A stretch of DNA of 64,000 nucleotides, taken from positions 72,947 through 136,946 of the forward strand of contig VXYL01000070.1 in assembly GCA_009846005.1 (NCBI GenBank), read 5' to 3'. Shown here piece after piece: positions 10,949 through 19,897 of the stretch; the stretch's first letter is position 1; the number at the start of each line of letters is the position of its first letter. A program made the translations under genes and the position numbers. A model generated the notes under the pieces. The model was not told the origin of the DNA. It did not search any database and saw only the letters and a list, made by a program, of their open reading frames with translations. This DNA comes from Gammaproteobacteria bacterium (GTDB lineage Bacteria > Pseudomonadota > Gammaproteobacteria > Pseudomonadales > Azotimanducaceae).

Positions 10949-12198
10949 CAGTGGGCGACGCCGGCGGCACCGTGCTCGTCGACCAACGCACCGGTGGCGA
11001 AGCGGTCGAGCGAGAACGGCGCGGCGAGTGGATGTGGACGCCCGTGGGCCAGCGTGTCCGCGAACACGTAGCCCGAACCCGGTGTCGCCTTGAAGCCGCC
11101 CGTGCCCCAGCCGCAGTTGAAATAGAGGCCGCGAACGGGCGTCTCGCCGATGATCGGGCAGGCGTCGGGGCAGATGTCCACGATGCCGCCCCAATGCCGG
11201 TTCATGCGCACCCGGCTGAAAGCGGGGAAGAGTTCACACACGGCTTGCAGCGTGTGTTCGATGATCGAGAACGAGCCGCGCTGTCCGTAGCCGTTGTAGC
11301 TGTCGGTACCCGCGCCGATCACCAAGTCGCCCTTGTCGGCCTGGCTGATGTAGCAGTGAACCGCGTTGGACATCACGACCGTGTCTAGGCACGGCTTGAT
11401 CGGTTCGGACACCAGCGCCTGCAGCGGACGCGACTCGATGGGCAGCCGCAACCCCGCCATCGCGGCCAGCACGCCCGAATTGCCTGCCGCAACGCAGGCC
11501 ACTTTGCGCGCCGCGATGAACCCGCGGGAAGTGTCGACGCCGGTTGCCACCCCGTTTCGGCAGCGAATGCCCGTGACTTCAGTGTTCTGCAGGAGGTCGA
11601 CGCCGTGTGCATCGGCTGATCGCGCATATCCCCATGCCACGGCATCGTGGCGGGCGATGCCCCCTCGGGCCTGCCAGGACGCGCCGAGAACCGGGTACCG
11701 CGAATCAGGCGCGCAGTTCATGAGCGGGACGAGCTTGTTGATCTCGCCGGGGTCAAGCACCTGCGCCTCGATGCCGTTCAAGCGGTTGGCGCCAACACGG
11801 CGTTCGATGTCGCGCATCTCCTGCAAGGTGTGGCCGAGATTCAGCACGCCTCGCGGCGAGAACATGACGTTGAAGTTGAGCTCCTGGCTCAACCCCTCCC
11901 ACAGCTTGAGGGAGTACTCGTAGAGGTGCGACGACTCGTCGCGCAGGTAGTTGGACCGGACGATGGTGGTGTTGCGACCCGTGTTGCCGCCACCGAGCCA
12001 GCCCTTCTCAACCACCGCGACATCGGTGACGCCGTGTACTTTGGCGAGGTAGTAGGCAGTCGCCAGCCCGTGACCGCCACCGCCGACGATCACGGTGTCG
12101 TAGGATTTCTTCGGTTCGGGGTTGCGCCACGCCCGCTGCCAGTTCTCGTGGTAGTGCCGGGCATGACGGACCAGGCCGAGGAGCGAGTATCTTTCCAT
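10948..12198 (-). CDS. soxB: Sarcosine oxidase beta subunit
   Basis: The beta subunit carries the FAD and covalent FMN that oxidise sarcosine. The FAD motif [18 protein letters not shown] follows a conserved PEPKKSYD, and [14 protein letters not shown] lies downstream. The frame opens at a TTG at 12270, but ATG at 12198 (protein starting [20 protein letters not shown]) gives the N-terminus normal for proteobacterial SoxB and leaves 90 bp for a promoter. It is first in the sox operon and divergent from the HD-domain gene at 12289. With the dimethylglycine dehydrogenase at 14825 it forms the last steps from betaine to glycine. Confidence 0.95.
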   Translation of the reverse strand: MERYSLLGLVRHARHYHENWQRAWRNPEPKKSYDTVIVGGGGHGLATAYYLAKVHGVTDVAVVEKGWLGGGNTGRNTTIVRSNYLRDESSHLYEYSLKLWEGLSQELNFNVMFSPRGVLNLGHTLQEMRDIERRVGANRLNGIEAQVLDPGEINKLVPLMNCAPDSRYPVLGASWQARGGIARHDAVAWGYARSADAHGVDLLQNTEVTGIRCRNGVATGVDTSRGFIAARKVACVAAGNSGVLAAMAGLRLPIESRPLQALVSEPIKPCLDTVVMSNAVHCYISQADKGDLVIGAGTDSYNGYGQRGSFSIIEHTLQAVCELFPAFSRVRMNRHWGGIVDICPDACPIIGETPVRGLYFNCGWGTGGFKATPGSGYVFADTLAHGRPHPLAAPFSLDRFATGALVDEHGAAGVAH

Positions 12199-12288
12199 TC
12201 GTCGGGGTTCGGCCCCGCGCATTTCGTTTCGCCAATCGACGGGTATTTGACCATAATCCGTTTCCGTCAAAGGGCGGAGAACCGACCC

Positions 12289-12891
12289 ATGAATGACCCG
12301 AATGCGACTTCGGTCGTCGGCTTCACCCGCATGGACCGAGGCACGGCCCGTGACTACGCCCTGCTCGACGAGCTAGCGAAACCCTATATCGCCAAGACCG
12401 GCGAGCGGATCCTCGCCTACCTCGAGGGCCTCAAGGGCGGATTCCCCGGCTACCAGGTCGACCGCTACGAGCACTCGCTGCAAACGGCCACGCGCGCTTT
12501 GCGCGCCGGCGAGTGCGAAGAGATCGTCGTGGCCGCGCTGCTCCACGACATCGGCGACAACCTGGCGCCGGAGAACCACTCGGAGGTTGCGGCCGGCGTG
12601 CTGCGGCCCTACGTGGCAAGGCACACCTACTGGATGGTGCTGCACCACGGCTTGTTCCAGGGTTACTACTACTTCGACAAGATCGGCGGCGACGCCAACG
12701 AGCGTGAGCGGTTCCGGGATCACCCGGCGTACGAGACGACCGTCCGCTTCTGTGCCGAGTACGACCAACTGTCGTTCGATCCGGAATACGACACCCTCGG
12801 TATCGACCACTTTGTACCGATGGTCGAAGGCCTTTTCGCACGGCAGCCGTGGGGCGAGCACACCGAGAGGGACTGGCCGACGGGCGCGTGA
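12289..12891 (+). CDS. HD-domain protein resembling diiron oxygenases of the PhnZ/TmpB type
   Basis: This 200-residue protein has an HD fold with a full set of six candidate metal ligands: His62 (YEHSLQ), His86-Asp87 (LLHDIG), His97 (ENHSEV), His119 or His120 (LHHG) and Asp159 (EYDQLSFD). Phosphohydrolases and the mixed-valent diiron oxygenases PhnZ and MIOX share this pattern; the small size and inserted loops fit the PhnZ-like group better. PhnZ and TmpB split hydroxylated aminophosphonates, and TmpB releases glycine betaine. Divergence from soxB by 90 bp suggests a role with methylated amines. The reaction is inferred, not shown. Confidence 0.7.
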   Translation: MNDPNATSVVGFTRMDRGTARDYALLDELAKPYIAKTGERILAYLEGLKGGFPGYQVDRYEHSLQTATRALRAGECEEIVVAALLHDIGDNLAPENHSEVAAGVLRPYVARHTYWMVLHHGLFQGYYYFDKIGGDANERERFRDHPAYETTVRFCAEYDQLSFDPEYDTLGIDHFVPMVEGLFARQPWGEHTERDWPTGA

Positions 12892-12916
12892 TACGTCCCC
12901 GTGCTGTCAATTTACC

Positions 12917-12966
12917 TTGAAAATTGGATGTCGACCATCCAATTTTCATTGTAATATTCCACAATG
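12917..12966 (+). promoter_or_regulatory. Palindromic operator before DUF4143 ATPase gene 2
   Basis: A 13-bp inverted repeat, TGAAAATTGGATG (12918-12930) and CATCCAATTTTCA (12936-12948), has a 5-nt centre. TTGAAA at 12917-12922 overlaps its left arm. A TAATAT hexamer at 12952-12957 lies 6 nt before the ATG at 12964, so transcription from it would start at or very near the start codon. The layout mirrors the site before the first DUF4143 gene, although the arm sequences differ. Confidence 0.6.
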
Positions 12967-14112
12967 ATCCCTCGAAACGACCATCTCAAGGCCGTTCAGC
13001 GGTTGCTGCGCGACAATCCCGTCGTGGCTTTGATCGGTGCCCGCCAGGTCGGCAAGACGACGCTTGCAAAGGAGGTTGCACAGCGTCGAAGCCGGACGCA
13101 CTTCTTCGATCTCGAATCGTCGGCGGATCGGGCGCGTCTCTCCGATCCCCTGCTCGCCCTGTCGACGCTAACCGGCTTGGTCGTCCTCGATGAGGTGCAA
13201 CGCCGACCCGAACTCTTCCCGACCTTGCGTGTGCTCGCCGACCGACGCCCGATCCGGACACGATTCCTGGTTCTCGGCAGTGCTTCTCCGAACCTCCTTC
13301 GCCAGAGTTCGGAGTCGCTGGCCGGTCGCATCGCCTACTACCAGTTGCCCTGTCTCTCGCTCGCCGAGACCGGCCCCGGAAAGGCGGCGGAGCTTTGGCT
13401 TCGGGGCGGGTTTCCGCGTTCCTTCACCGCCCGAAGTCATGCCCAGAGCTACCGATGGCGGCAGGACTTCGTGGCGACGTTCCTCGAACGGGACATGCCG
13501 GGACTCGGCATCTCGATTCCCAGCCAGACAATGGAGCGGTTCTGGACCATGATCGCGCACTACCACGCCCAGCTCTGGAACGGCTCGGAGCTGGGCCGCG
13601 CGTTCGGCATGTCACAACATGCGATGCGACGCTACCTCGACACCCTGGAAGCCACGTTCATGGTGCGCGTGTTGAAACCCTGGAGCGCCAATCTCGCCAA
13701 GCGCCAGGTCAAGACGCCCAAGGTCTACATCCGCGACTCCGGCGTACTGCACCGGCTTCTCGACATCCGCGATCGCACGGCGCTCGAACGCCACCCCAAG
13801 GTGGGTGCCTCCTGGGAAGGCTTCGTGATGGAGAACATCATCCGCACGCTCGGGGTCGAGGAGCGCCAGTGCTACTTCTGGGCCGCTCACGCGGGCGCAG
13901 AGATCGACCTCGTGGTGCCGGACCGTAGCGGACGGCTGCGCGGGTTCGAGATCAAGCGTACGAGTTCCCCCGGCGTCACTCGTTCCATGCGCACGGCAAT
14001 GGCTGACCTTGATCTGCGTTCGCTGGATTTGATTCACGCCGGAGACGAGACCTTTCCCTTGGCCAAGGGCATTCGCGCGGTGGCCGCGGCTAGGCTCCTC
14101 GATGATCTGTAG
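12964..14112 (+). CDS. AAA-type ATPase with DUF4143 domain, copy 2
   Basis: This 382-residue ATPase has the same domain order as the gene at 5882: P-loop GARQVGKTT at residues 25-33, Walker B-like LVVLDEVQRRPE near 75-86, a DUF4143 middle region, and a C-terminal PD-(D/E)XK-like signature (AEIDLVVPD, then GFEIKRT). Sequence outside the motifs differs widely from copy 1, so this is not a recent duplication. The function of the family is not established. It has no obvious partner gene. The palindrome immediately upstream suggests self-regulation. Confidence 0.9.
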   Translation: MIPRNDHLKAVQRLLRDNPVVALIGARQVGKTTLAKEVAQRRSRTHFFDLESSADRARLSDPLLALSTLTGLVVLDEVQRRPELFPTLRVLADRRPIRTRFLVLGSASPNLLRQSSESLAGRIAYYQLPCLSLAETGPGKAAELWLRGGFPRSFTARSHAQSYRWRQDFVATFLERDMPGLGISIPSQTMERFWTMIAHYHAQLWNGSELGRAFGMSQHAMRRYLDTLEATFMVRVLKPWSANLAKRQVKTPKVYIRDSGVLHRLLDIRDRTALERHPKVGASWEGFVMENIIRTLGVEERQCYFWAAHAGAEIDLVVPDRSGRLRGFEIKRTSSPGVTRSMRTAMADLDLRSLDLIHAGDETFPLAKGIRAVAAARLLDDL

Positions 14113-14205
14113 CGAAAACCGACCCGGCCGCTGTCGAGCACGCGCCACACTAGCGTTCTTGAGCGGTTCCCATCTGGACACTTGAGCAAAGTTTGGGCGA
14201 AGGGC

Positions 14206-14230
14206 GTAGGGGCGACGCTTGTCGTCGCCC
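14206..14230 (+). repeat. GTAG-hairpin (REP-like) element
   Basis: GTAG is followed by a stem GGGCGACG, loop CTTGT and CGTCGCCC. The stem differs from the main form but pairs fully, which shows compensatory change. It faces the next copy at 14245-14271 in inverted orientation, a BIME-like pair. Confidence 0.7.
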
Positions 14231-14244
14231 GCGTAGGGTGGAAC

Positions 14245-14271
14245 GGGACGGGACAAGCCCGTCCCCTACGA
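14245..14271 (-). repeat. GTAG-hairpin (REP-like) element, reference copy
   Basis: On the minus strand it reads TCGTAG, stem GGGACGGG, loop CTTGT, CCCGTCCC. This is the perfectly paired form against which the others can be compared. It lies between the second DUF4143 gene and the PH-domain gene. Confidence 0.75.
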
Positions 14272-14345
14272 CATGCCTCGTCGGTCTGAGGCAGGGCCTC
14301 GCTAGTCAGTGAGATAATCCCTGACCGAGCAGGAGAGGATCAACG

Positions 14346-14762
14346 GTGGCAGGCTACGTCGAAAAAACACTAACTGGCGGCGAACGCATCGTACTCGTGG
14401 GTAGGTTCCATTGGCTTCACACGATCGTAATGCTCGTTTGCGTGTGCACCGTCGTGCTTAGTCCGGTTGCACTGGTGATGTTCATTCACCGCGTGACTAC
14501 CGAACTAGCGGTCACAACCCGTAGGTTGGTGCGGAAGACAGGATGGATCATGCGAGACACGGAGGAGATCAGCCTACGCCGACTGGAGGAGGTCAATCTC
14601 GATCAGAGCGTTCTCGGGAGAATCTTCGGCTACGGCAAACTGAAGTGTCGCGGAGTGGGCATAGGGGAGATCCAGACCCACACGATTCGACGACCACTGG
14701 CGTTCCGAAAGGCGATCATGGATGCGGCACAAGCGCGGCAGTCTACCGGTGCCGCCATTTGA
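14346..14762 (+). CDS. Small membrane protein with bacterial PH (DUF304-like) domain
   Basis: This 138-residue protein has a long hydrophobic segment at about residues 24-49 (one hairpin or a long helix) followed by a bacterial PH-like domain, with VTTRRLVRKTGWIMRDTEEI and the family-typical DQSVLGRIFGYGKL. Such proteins sit in the inner membrane and their role is generally unknown. The start is GTG at 14346, supported by the purine-rich ribosome site AGGAGAGG at 14331-14338. A GATAAT hexamer at 14313-14318 could be its -10 box. It stands alone and converges on the dimethylglycine dehydrogenase gene. Confidence 0.8.
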   Translation: MAGYVEKTLTGGERIVLVGRFHWLHTIVMLVCVCTVVLSPVALVMFIHRVTTELAVTTRRLVRKTGWIMRDTEEISLRRLEEVNLDQSVLGRIFGYGKLKCRGVGIGEIQTHTIRRPLAFRKAIMDAAQARQSTGAAI

Positions 14763-14824
14763 AGGAGCGATTTTCGTTTGACTCAACTCGATGCATGACG
14801 CGATGGGTGGAGGAGAGCGTCGGC

Positions 14825-17257
14825 CTATGATCGCAACCGTTCGTTAGTGGGATCCCAAGGGCTTTCCTCCACCACCTTGGCAGTGTAGCGCTCGCCCAAT
14901 ATGTCAATCTCAAGCTCCACGCCGTGCTCGGCAAGTTCGGGTCTCACCATCCCCAAGGCCAACGACTGCTCCAACCGGAAGCCGTAGTTGCCGCTGGTTG
15001 CCCGACCGACCATTTCGCCGCCGATGTACAGCGGGTTGTTGCCGATCGCGTCCGCATCCTCCGGCCCCTCGACCGCCAAGGTCACGAACGCGTTCGCGAA
15101 ACCCCGCTGATGCCAGGCCATGAGTCCTTCGCGACCGGTGAACGCTTCCTTGTCCAGGCGTACGAAGCGGTCGAGGCCCGACTCGAGCGCCGCGTATTCG
15201 ATGGATAGCTCGGTGCCGATCATCCGGTAGGACTTCTCGACGCGCAGGGAGTCCATGGCGCGGATGCCGAACGGTTTTAGGCCAAGGTCTCCGCCCGCAT
15301 CCACGAGGGCGTCGAAGATCACGTTCTGGTATTCGATGCCGTGGTGGATCTCCCAGCCGAGTTCGCCCACGAAGTTGAGCCGCATCAGCTTGACGGGGGC
15401 TAGGCCGATGGTCGCATCCTTGCCGGTCAACCAGCGGAAGGCCTCGTTTGCCAGGTCGACATCGCAGACGCGAGACAGCAGATCCCGGGATCTGGGGCCG
15501 GCCACCACCAAAACGCCCATGGCCGCGGTCAGGTTCTCGAAGCGGACAGAGCGGTCGGCGGGCATCTGGCGACGTAGCCAGTCGTGGTCCAGCCGCTGGA
15601 AGGCGCCGGCCGATACAAGGTAGAAACGGTCGGAGGCTTCCCGGTGGATCGTGAACTCCGAGTGCACGCCGCCCCGGCTGTCGAGCGCATGGCAGAGGCC
15701 GATGCGGCCCGTTCGCGGCAGGCGGTTGGCGACGAACCGGTCCAGGAACGCCGCCGCGCCGGGACCGCTCAACCTTGCCTTCGCGAACGCCGTCATATCG
15801 AGTACGCCGACGTTGTCCCGGACGTTGCGGCACTCCTCGGCAACGTGCTCGAACCACCGGGATCGCCGAAACGACCAGTGATCCTCCTGTGGCACGCCCT
15901 GCGGCGCGAACCAGTTCGGCCGCTCCCAGCCGAACTTCTGTCCAAACACGGCACCCTTCTCGCGCATGCGCTCGTAGCACGGCGCCGTGCGCAGCGGTCG
16001 TCCGGCCGGACGTTCCTCGTCGGGATAGTGCACCGTGAAGACGTTGGCGTAGGCTTCTTCGTTCTTGGCGCGCAAATACGGGCCGGTGGCGTAGTCGCCG
16101 AAGCGGCGCGGGTCCACGCCAAGCATGTCGATGGTGGGCTCGCCCTCGACGATCCACTCGGCGAGCTGCCATCCTGCCCCGCCCGCCGCCGTGACGCCGA
16201 AACTATGGCCTTCGTTCAGCCAGAAGTTCGGCAGGTTCCAGGCCGGCCCGATGATGGGACTGCCATCCGGCGTATAGGCGATGGCGCCGTTGTAGACGCG
16301 CTTGATGCCGAGCTCCTCGAAGATCGGCACCCGCCGAATCGCCGACTCGATATGCGGCATCAACCGGTCGATGTCGCCGTCGAAAAGCTCGTATTCGCTC
16401 TCGGCGTGCGGCCCATCGAGATAGCAGGCCGGCGCCCCTTTCTCGTACGGACCAAGCAGCAGGCCACCGGCTTCCTCGCGCATGTACCAGGAGCCGTCCG
16501 ACTCGCGCAGGACGCCCATTTCGGGAAGACCCCGCTCGCGACGTTCCATGATCGCCGCATGCGCCTCGGTGACGATGTACTGGTGCTGGACGGGGAGAAC
16601 GGGGACATCAAGCCCCACCATCGCGCCGGTGCGTCGCGCGAAGTTGCCCGTGGCAGCTACCACGTGTTCGGCGAGCCAGTCGCCTTGGTCGGTCTGCACC
16701 CGCCACTCGCCGCCGGAGGTCCGCTGGATGTCCGTCACACAGGTCTGGCGATGGATGGACGCACCATGTGCCCGGGCGCCCCGCGCGAATGCCTGGGTAA
16801 GGTCCGCGGGTTGGATGTAGCCGTCGTCGGGATGCCGAATGGCCCCGATCAGCCCGTCGGTAACCGCCAGCGGCCAGATTTCCCGGACCTCTTCCGGCGT
16901 CAGGAACTCCACGTTCACACCGATTGTGCGCGCGACGCCCGCGTACTGGCGATACTCGTCCATGCGGTCCGGCGTCATCGCCAAGCGGATATTGCCCACG
17001 GTGCGCAGGCCGACGTCCTGGCCGGTTTCCTCCTCGAGCGTGCGGTAGAGGTTCACCGAGTACTTGTGAATCTGACCCACGGAGTAGCTCATGTTGAACA
17101 GCGGCAACAGCCCGGCGGCATGCCAGGTCGACCCGGAGGTGAGTTCCTTGCGCTCGAGCAGGGTCACGTCCGACCACCCCTTGCGCGCGAGGTGGTACAG
17201 GGTGGCGACGCCCACGACGCCCCCGCCGATCACTACGACGCGCGCATGGCGGGTCAT
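14825..17257 (-). CDS. Dimethylglycine dehydrogenase-type FAD/GcvT fusion protein
   Basis: This 810-residue protein oxidatively demethylates N,N-dimethylglycine to sarcosine and passes the carbon to THF. The N-terminal DAO domain has GGGVVG at residues 11-16 and SGSTWHAAGL, whose His is the covalent FAD attachment site in DMGDH/sarcosine dehydrogenase. The C-terminal half from about residue 430 is a GcvT-type folate domain. The frame is open for 100 codons further upstream, but ATG at 17257 starts just before the Rossmann motif and overlaps the preceding stop by 4 nt. Sarcosine dehydrogenase is the main alternative, but soxBDAG already fills that role nearby. Confidence 0.85.
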   Translation of the reverse strand: MTRHARVVVIGGGVVGVATLYHLARKGWSDVTLLERKELTSGSTWHAAGLLPLFNMSYSVGQIHKYSVNLYRTLEEETGQDVGLRTVGNIRLAMTPDRMDEYRQYAGVARTIGVNVEFLTPEEVREIWPLAVTDGLIGAIRHPDDGYIQPADLTQAFARGARAHGASIHRQTCVTDIQRTSGGEWRVQTDQGDWLAEHVVAATGNFARRTGAMVGLDVPVLPVQHQYIVTEAHAAIMERRERGLPEMGVLRESDGSWYMREEAGGLLLGPYEKGAPACYLDGPHAESEYELFDGDIDRLMPHIESAIRRVPIFEELGIKRVYNGAIAYTPDGSPIIGPAWNLPNFWLNEGHSFGVTAAGGAGWQLAEWIVEGEPTIDMLGVDPRRFGDYATGPYLRAKNEEAYANVFTVHYPDEERPAGRPLRTAPCYERMREKGAVFGQKFGWERPNWFAPQGVPQEDHWSFRRSRWFEHVAEECRNVRDNVGVLDMTAFAKARLSGPGAAAFLDRFVANRLPRTGRIGLCHALDSRGGVHSEFTIHREASDRFYLVSAGAFQRLDHDWLRRQMPADRSVRFENLTAAMGVLVVAGPRSRDLLSRVCDVDLANEAFRWLTGKDATIGLAPVKLMRLNFVGELGWEIHHGIEYQNVIFDALVDAGGDLGLKPFGIRAMDSLRVEKSYRMIGTELSIEYAALESGLDRFVRLDKEAFTGREGLMAWHQRGFANAFVTLAVEGPEDADAIGNNPLYIGGEMVGRATSGNYGFRLEQSLALGMVRPELAEHGVELEIDILGERYTAKVVEESPWDPTNERLRS

Positions 17258-18066
17258 CGTCGGGCTCCCGCGACTTCGGGTGCGTCGAACCACTCCCACA
17301 TTTCGGGCCCGGGCGACCCGTCGACATCCGGTGCGCATCGCCCGGCGCGTCGATCCGGTTCCCAAACCGTACGGCTGTCGATGCCGAACCGGGTGCGGCC
17401 CGACGCATCCCGCCGTCCCGCATGAAGATGCGCAGCGGAAAAGCCCAAGAGGTCGTCCGGCTCGATCAAGACCGGCACCCCAGGCGTGTCCGGATACGCC
17501 GCCGTCGGCAACAGCGGGTAGCCATCCCCCGCACGCTTGAGTTCCTCGAAATCCCACACCGCGCTGTCATTCGCAACGGGGCAGCGAAAAGCGTCCGGCC
17601 ACAGCACCATCGTGCCGGTCTCGCGCACCGGGTATAGGGGCAGCCACCAGTTGACCTGGGCCATGATCCGCGACGCCCAGGTGTCCCGATGGGGTGGCAG
17701 GGGCGCCAAGCGCCAGTGGCCGATGTCATTCCGCGACGGCACGATGCGAAGCCGGACGTGGTCCCGCCAAGTCGATTCGGGGCCGTATCCCACCGCCGCC
17801 AGAACATTGCGCCACTCGCGGCGAATGGCCGGGTCGTCGGCTAGGCGGGTTCTCGCACGAATGGCGAGGCGTCGATAGTCCGATGGCGTTAACGATGACT
17901 CCGCACCGGGCGGATCATCGGTCCCGAACACGTTCCGGACGATGGTCCGCGCCAGCTCGGCCAGCCGCCGCACCGCGGGCAGTTCCCGATAGACTACGAC
18001 GACGCCGTCGAACAGCGCGGCACTAAGATCCGCGGGATTCGAGCCGGGCCGCCAGCGCGTGAACAC
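17254..18066 (-). CDS. Uncharacterised protein with Fe(II)/2OG-oxygenase-like motifs
   Basis: No named family is recognised. The 270 residues contain a possible metal facial triad: PHRDTW (His-x-Asp, near residue 125) and a distal His in FSAAHLHAG near 213, followed by RTRFGID, which could supply the arginine that binds 2-oxoglutarate. The segment NWWLPLYPV resembles the strand that follows HxD in such enzymes. The start is GTG at 18064-18066, overlapping the fhs stop; the 3' end overlaps the DMGDH start by 4 nt. This tight coupling places it firmly in the one-carbon operon. A hydroxylase or demethylase acting on a methylated amine is a reasonable guess only. Confidence 0.6.
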   Translation of the reverse strand: MFTRWRPGSNPADLSAALFDGVVVVYRELPAVRRLAELARTIVRNVFGTDDPPGAESSLTPSDYRRLAIRARTRLADDPAIRREWRNVLAAVGYGPESTWRDHVRLRIVPSRNDIGHWRLAPLPPHRDTWASRIMAQVNWWLPLYPVRETGTMVLWPDAFRCPVANDSAVWDFEELKRAGDGYPLLPTAAYPDTPGVPVLIEPDDLLGFSAAHLHAGRRDASGRTRFGIDSRTVWEPDRRAGRCAPDVDGSPGPEMWEWFDAPEVAGARR

Positions 18067-19748
18067 TAGAACAAACCGAAGACGCGTCCCTCGTCGTCGA
18101 CGCCGATGTCCAACGCGGCGGGACGTCGAGGCAGGCCGGGCATGGTCATGATGTTGCCGCAGACGGCGACCACGAAACCGGCCCCGGCGGACAGCCTGAC
18201 TTCGCGCACCGGCAGCACATGGCCAACCGGAGCGCCCAGGGCCTTCGCGTCGGCCGAGAAACTGTATTGGGTCTTGGCGATGCAGACGGGCAGACGGCCG
18301 TAGCCGAGTCGTTCGTATTCCTCGAGTTGGTCGGCGGCCGCAGGCTCGAAGGCGACCTCCCGGGCGCCGTAGATCCGCGTCGCAACGGTTTCGATCTTGT
18401 CCGATAGAGCCAGTTCGTCGGGATAGAGGAGTTCGACGTTGGCACCATGGCTCAGACTATCCATGACGGCCTCTCCGAGCGCCTGCGCGCCGACACCGCC
18501 GTCGGCCCAATGGGTGGCGGCGACGGCCTTGACGCCATGCTCCTCCGCTACCGCTTGCACCGTCGCCAATTCCGCCTCGCTGTCGGTGGCGAAGTGGTTG
18601 ACCGCGACCACCGGCGTGAGCCCGAATCGCTTGAGGTTGGCGATGTGTCTTGCGAGATTCGGCGCACCTGCCCGAACGGCCTGGGGGTCCGGACTCGCCA
18701 AGTCGGCCTGGGCCATTCCGCCATGCATCTTCAGAGCGCGAACCGTGCACACCAGGACCACCGCATCGGGACGCAGGCCGGATTGACGGCACTTGATGTC
18801 GAGGAACTTCTCGGCGCCGAGGTCGGCGCCGAAACCCGCTTCGGTCACGACGACATCGCAAAGACCGAGCGCCGTGCGCGTGGCCACCACCGAGTTGCAG
18901 CCGTGGGCGATATTCGCGAACGGCCCGCCATGGATGAACGCCGGGTTGCCTTCGAGGCTCTGCACGAGGTTCGGGTGCAGCGCATCCGTCAACAACGCCG
19001 CGAGCGCGCCAGCGACACCGAGATCTCGGGCCGCGACCGGCTCGCCGTCGCCGTTGCGCGCCACCACGATGTCGCCGAGACGACGCTCGAGATCCACCCG
19101 GTCCTGAGCGAGACAGAGTATCGCCATGACTTCCGACGCCGCGGTAATGTCGAACCCGCCGATGCGCCGCGCGCCGCGGCCCAGTTTGAGATCCACTTCG
19201 CGCAACGCCCGGTCGTTCAAGTCGATGGCGCGGCGCCAGGAAATGGTCTCGGGATCGATGCCGAGCGGATTCTTCCAATACATGTGGCTGTCGAGCACGG
19301 CCGCCAGCAGGTTGTTCGCTGCCGAGATCGCGTGCAGGTCGCCGTTGAAGTGCAGGTTGATGTCCGCCATGGGCGCCACCTGGGACCAGCCGCCGCCCGT
19401 GGCGCCACCCTTCATTCCGAAGCACGGACCCAACGACGGTTCGCGCAGGCATACCATCGAGCGGACGCCCAAAAGGTTCAAGGCGTCGTTGACGCCGATG
19501 CTCGTCGTGGTCTTGCCCTCGCCGGCGGGGGTCGGCGAAATGGCGGTCACGAGCACCAGTTTGCCGTTGCGCCCCGACTCCCCCGACGCCGTGGCGTCGA
19601 GGTTGAGTTTCGCCTTGTAGTGACCGAAGGGCGTCAGGGTGTCCGGGTCGAGGCCGAGGCGTTCCTTGGCGAGCGGAACGATGGGATTGAGTGGCACCGA
19701 CGCGGCGATCTCGCCGTCCGAAGCGTTCGGCGGCAGGGTGTCCTTCAT
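18066..19748 (-). CDS. fhs: Formate-tetrahydrofolate ligase
   Basis: The enzyme interconverts formate + THF + ATP and 10-formyl-THF. In a catabolic setting it can run towards formate and make ATP from methyl groups. The 560 residues fit the family (about 555-560). TPFGHYKAKLN near the N-terminus, the nucleotide loop TPAGEGKTTTSIG and REPSLGPCFGMKGGATGGG are all present. ATG at 19746-19748 is preferred to upstream in-frame starts because it gives family length. It is followed with overlapping stop/start codons by the putative oxygenase and DMGDH genes. The 149-bp gap to metF contains repeat copy B. Confidence 0.96.
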   Translation of the reverse strand: MKDTLPPNASDGEIAASVPLNPIVPLAKERLGLDPDTLTPFGHYKAKLNLDATASGESGRNGKLVLVTAISPTPAGEGKTTTSIGVNDALNLLGVRSMVCLREPSLGPCFGMKGGATGGGWSQVAPMADINLHFNGDLHAISAANNLLAAVLDSHMYWKNPLGIDPETISWRRAIDLNDRALREVDLKLGRGARRIGGFDITAASEVMAILCLAQDRVDLERRLGDIVVARNGDGEPVAARDLGVAGALAALLTDALHPNLVQSLEGNPAFIHGGPFANIAHGCNSVVATRTALGLCDVVVTEAGFGADLGAEKFLDIKCRQSGLRPDAVVLVCTVRALKMHGGMAQADLASPDPQAVRAGAPNLARHIANLKRFGLTPVVAVNHFATDSEAELATVQAVAEEHGVKAVAATHWADGGVGAQALGEAVMDSLSHGANVELLYPDELALSDKIETVATRIYGAREVAFEPAAADQLEEYERLGYGRLPVCIAKTQYSFSADAKALGAPVGHVLPVREVRLSAGAGFVVAVCGNIMTMPGLPRRPAALDIGVDDEGRVFGLF

Positions 19749-19776
19749 GCTCGTTGAGTCCTCTGTTCCTCTCATA

Positions 19777-19853
19777 CGCGGCAAGAGGCTCTCACCCGAG
19801 TGGTGTTCGATGCCGTATCGTCGCCATCACTCGTCGTGCCAGGTCCCGCCGCT
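19777..19853 (+). repeat. Dispersed intergenic repeat, copy B
   Basis: This stretch aligns with 3694-3772 over about 77 bp. The most similar parts are CGCGGCA, AGGCTCTCACCCG and TCACTCGTCG. It fills most of the gap between metF and fhs, so it lies within or between transcripts of the one-carbon cluster. Confidence 0.55.
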
Positions 19854-19897
19854 AAATTGATGCTACGCGCCGCGGCGATACGGAGCACCGGTTCGCG

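Noticed and set aside
15584-17425. A 613-codon open frame on the plus strand opposite dimethylglycine dehydrogenase
   Set aside because: It is a shadow of the minus-strand gene, which has FAD and GcvT motifs throughout. The plus product has no recognisable domain.
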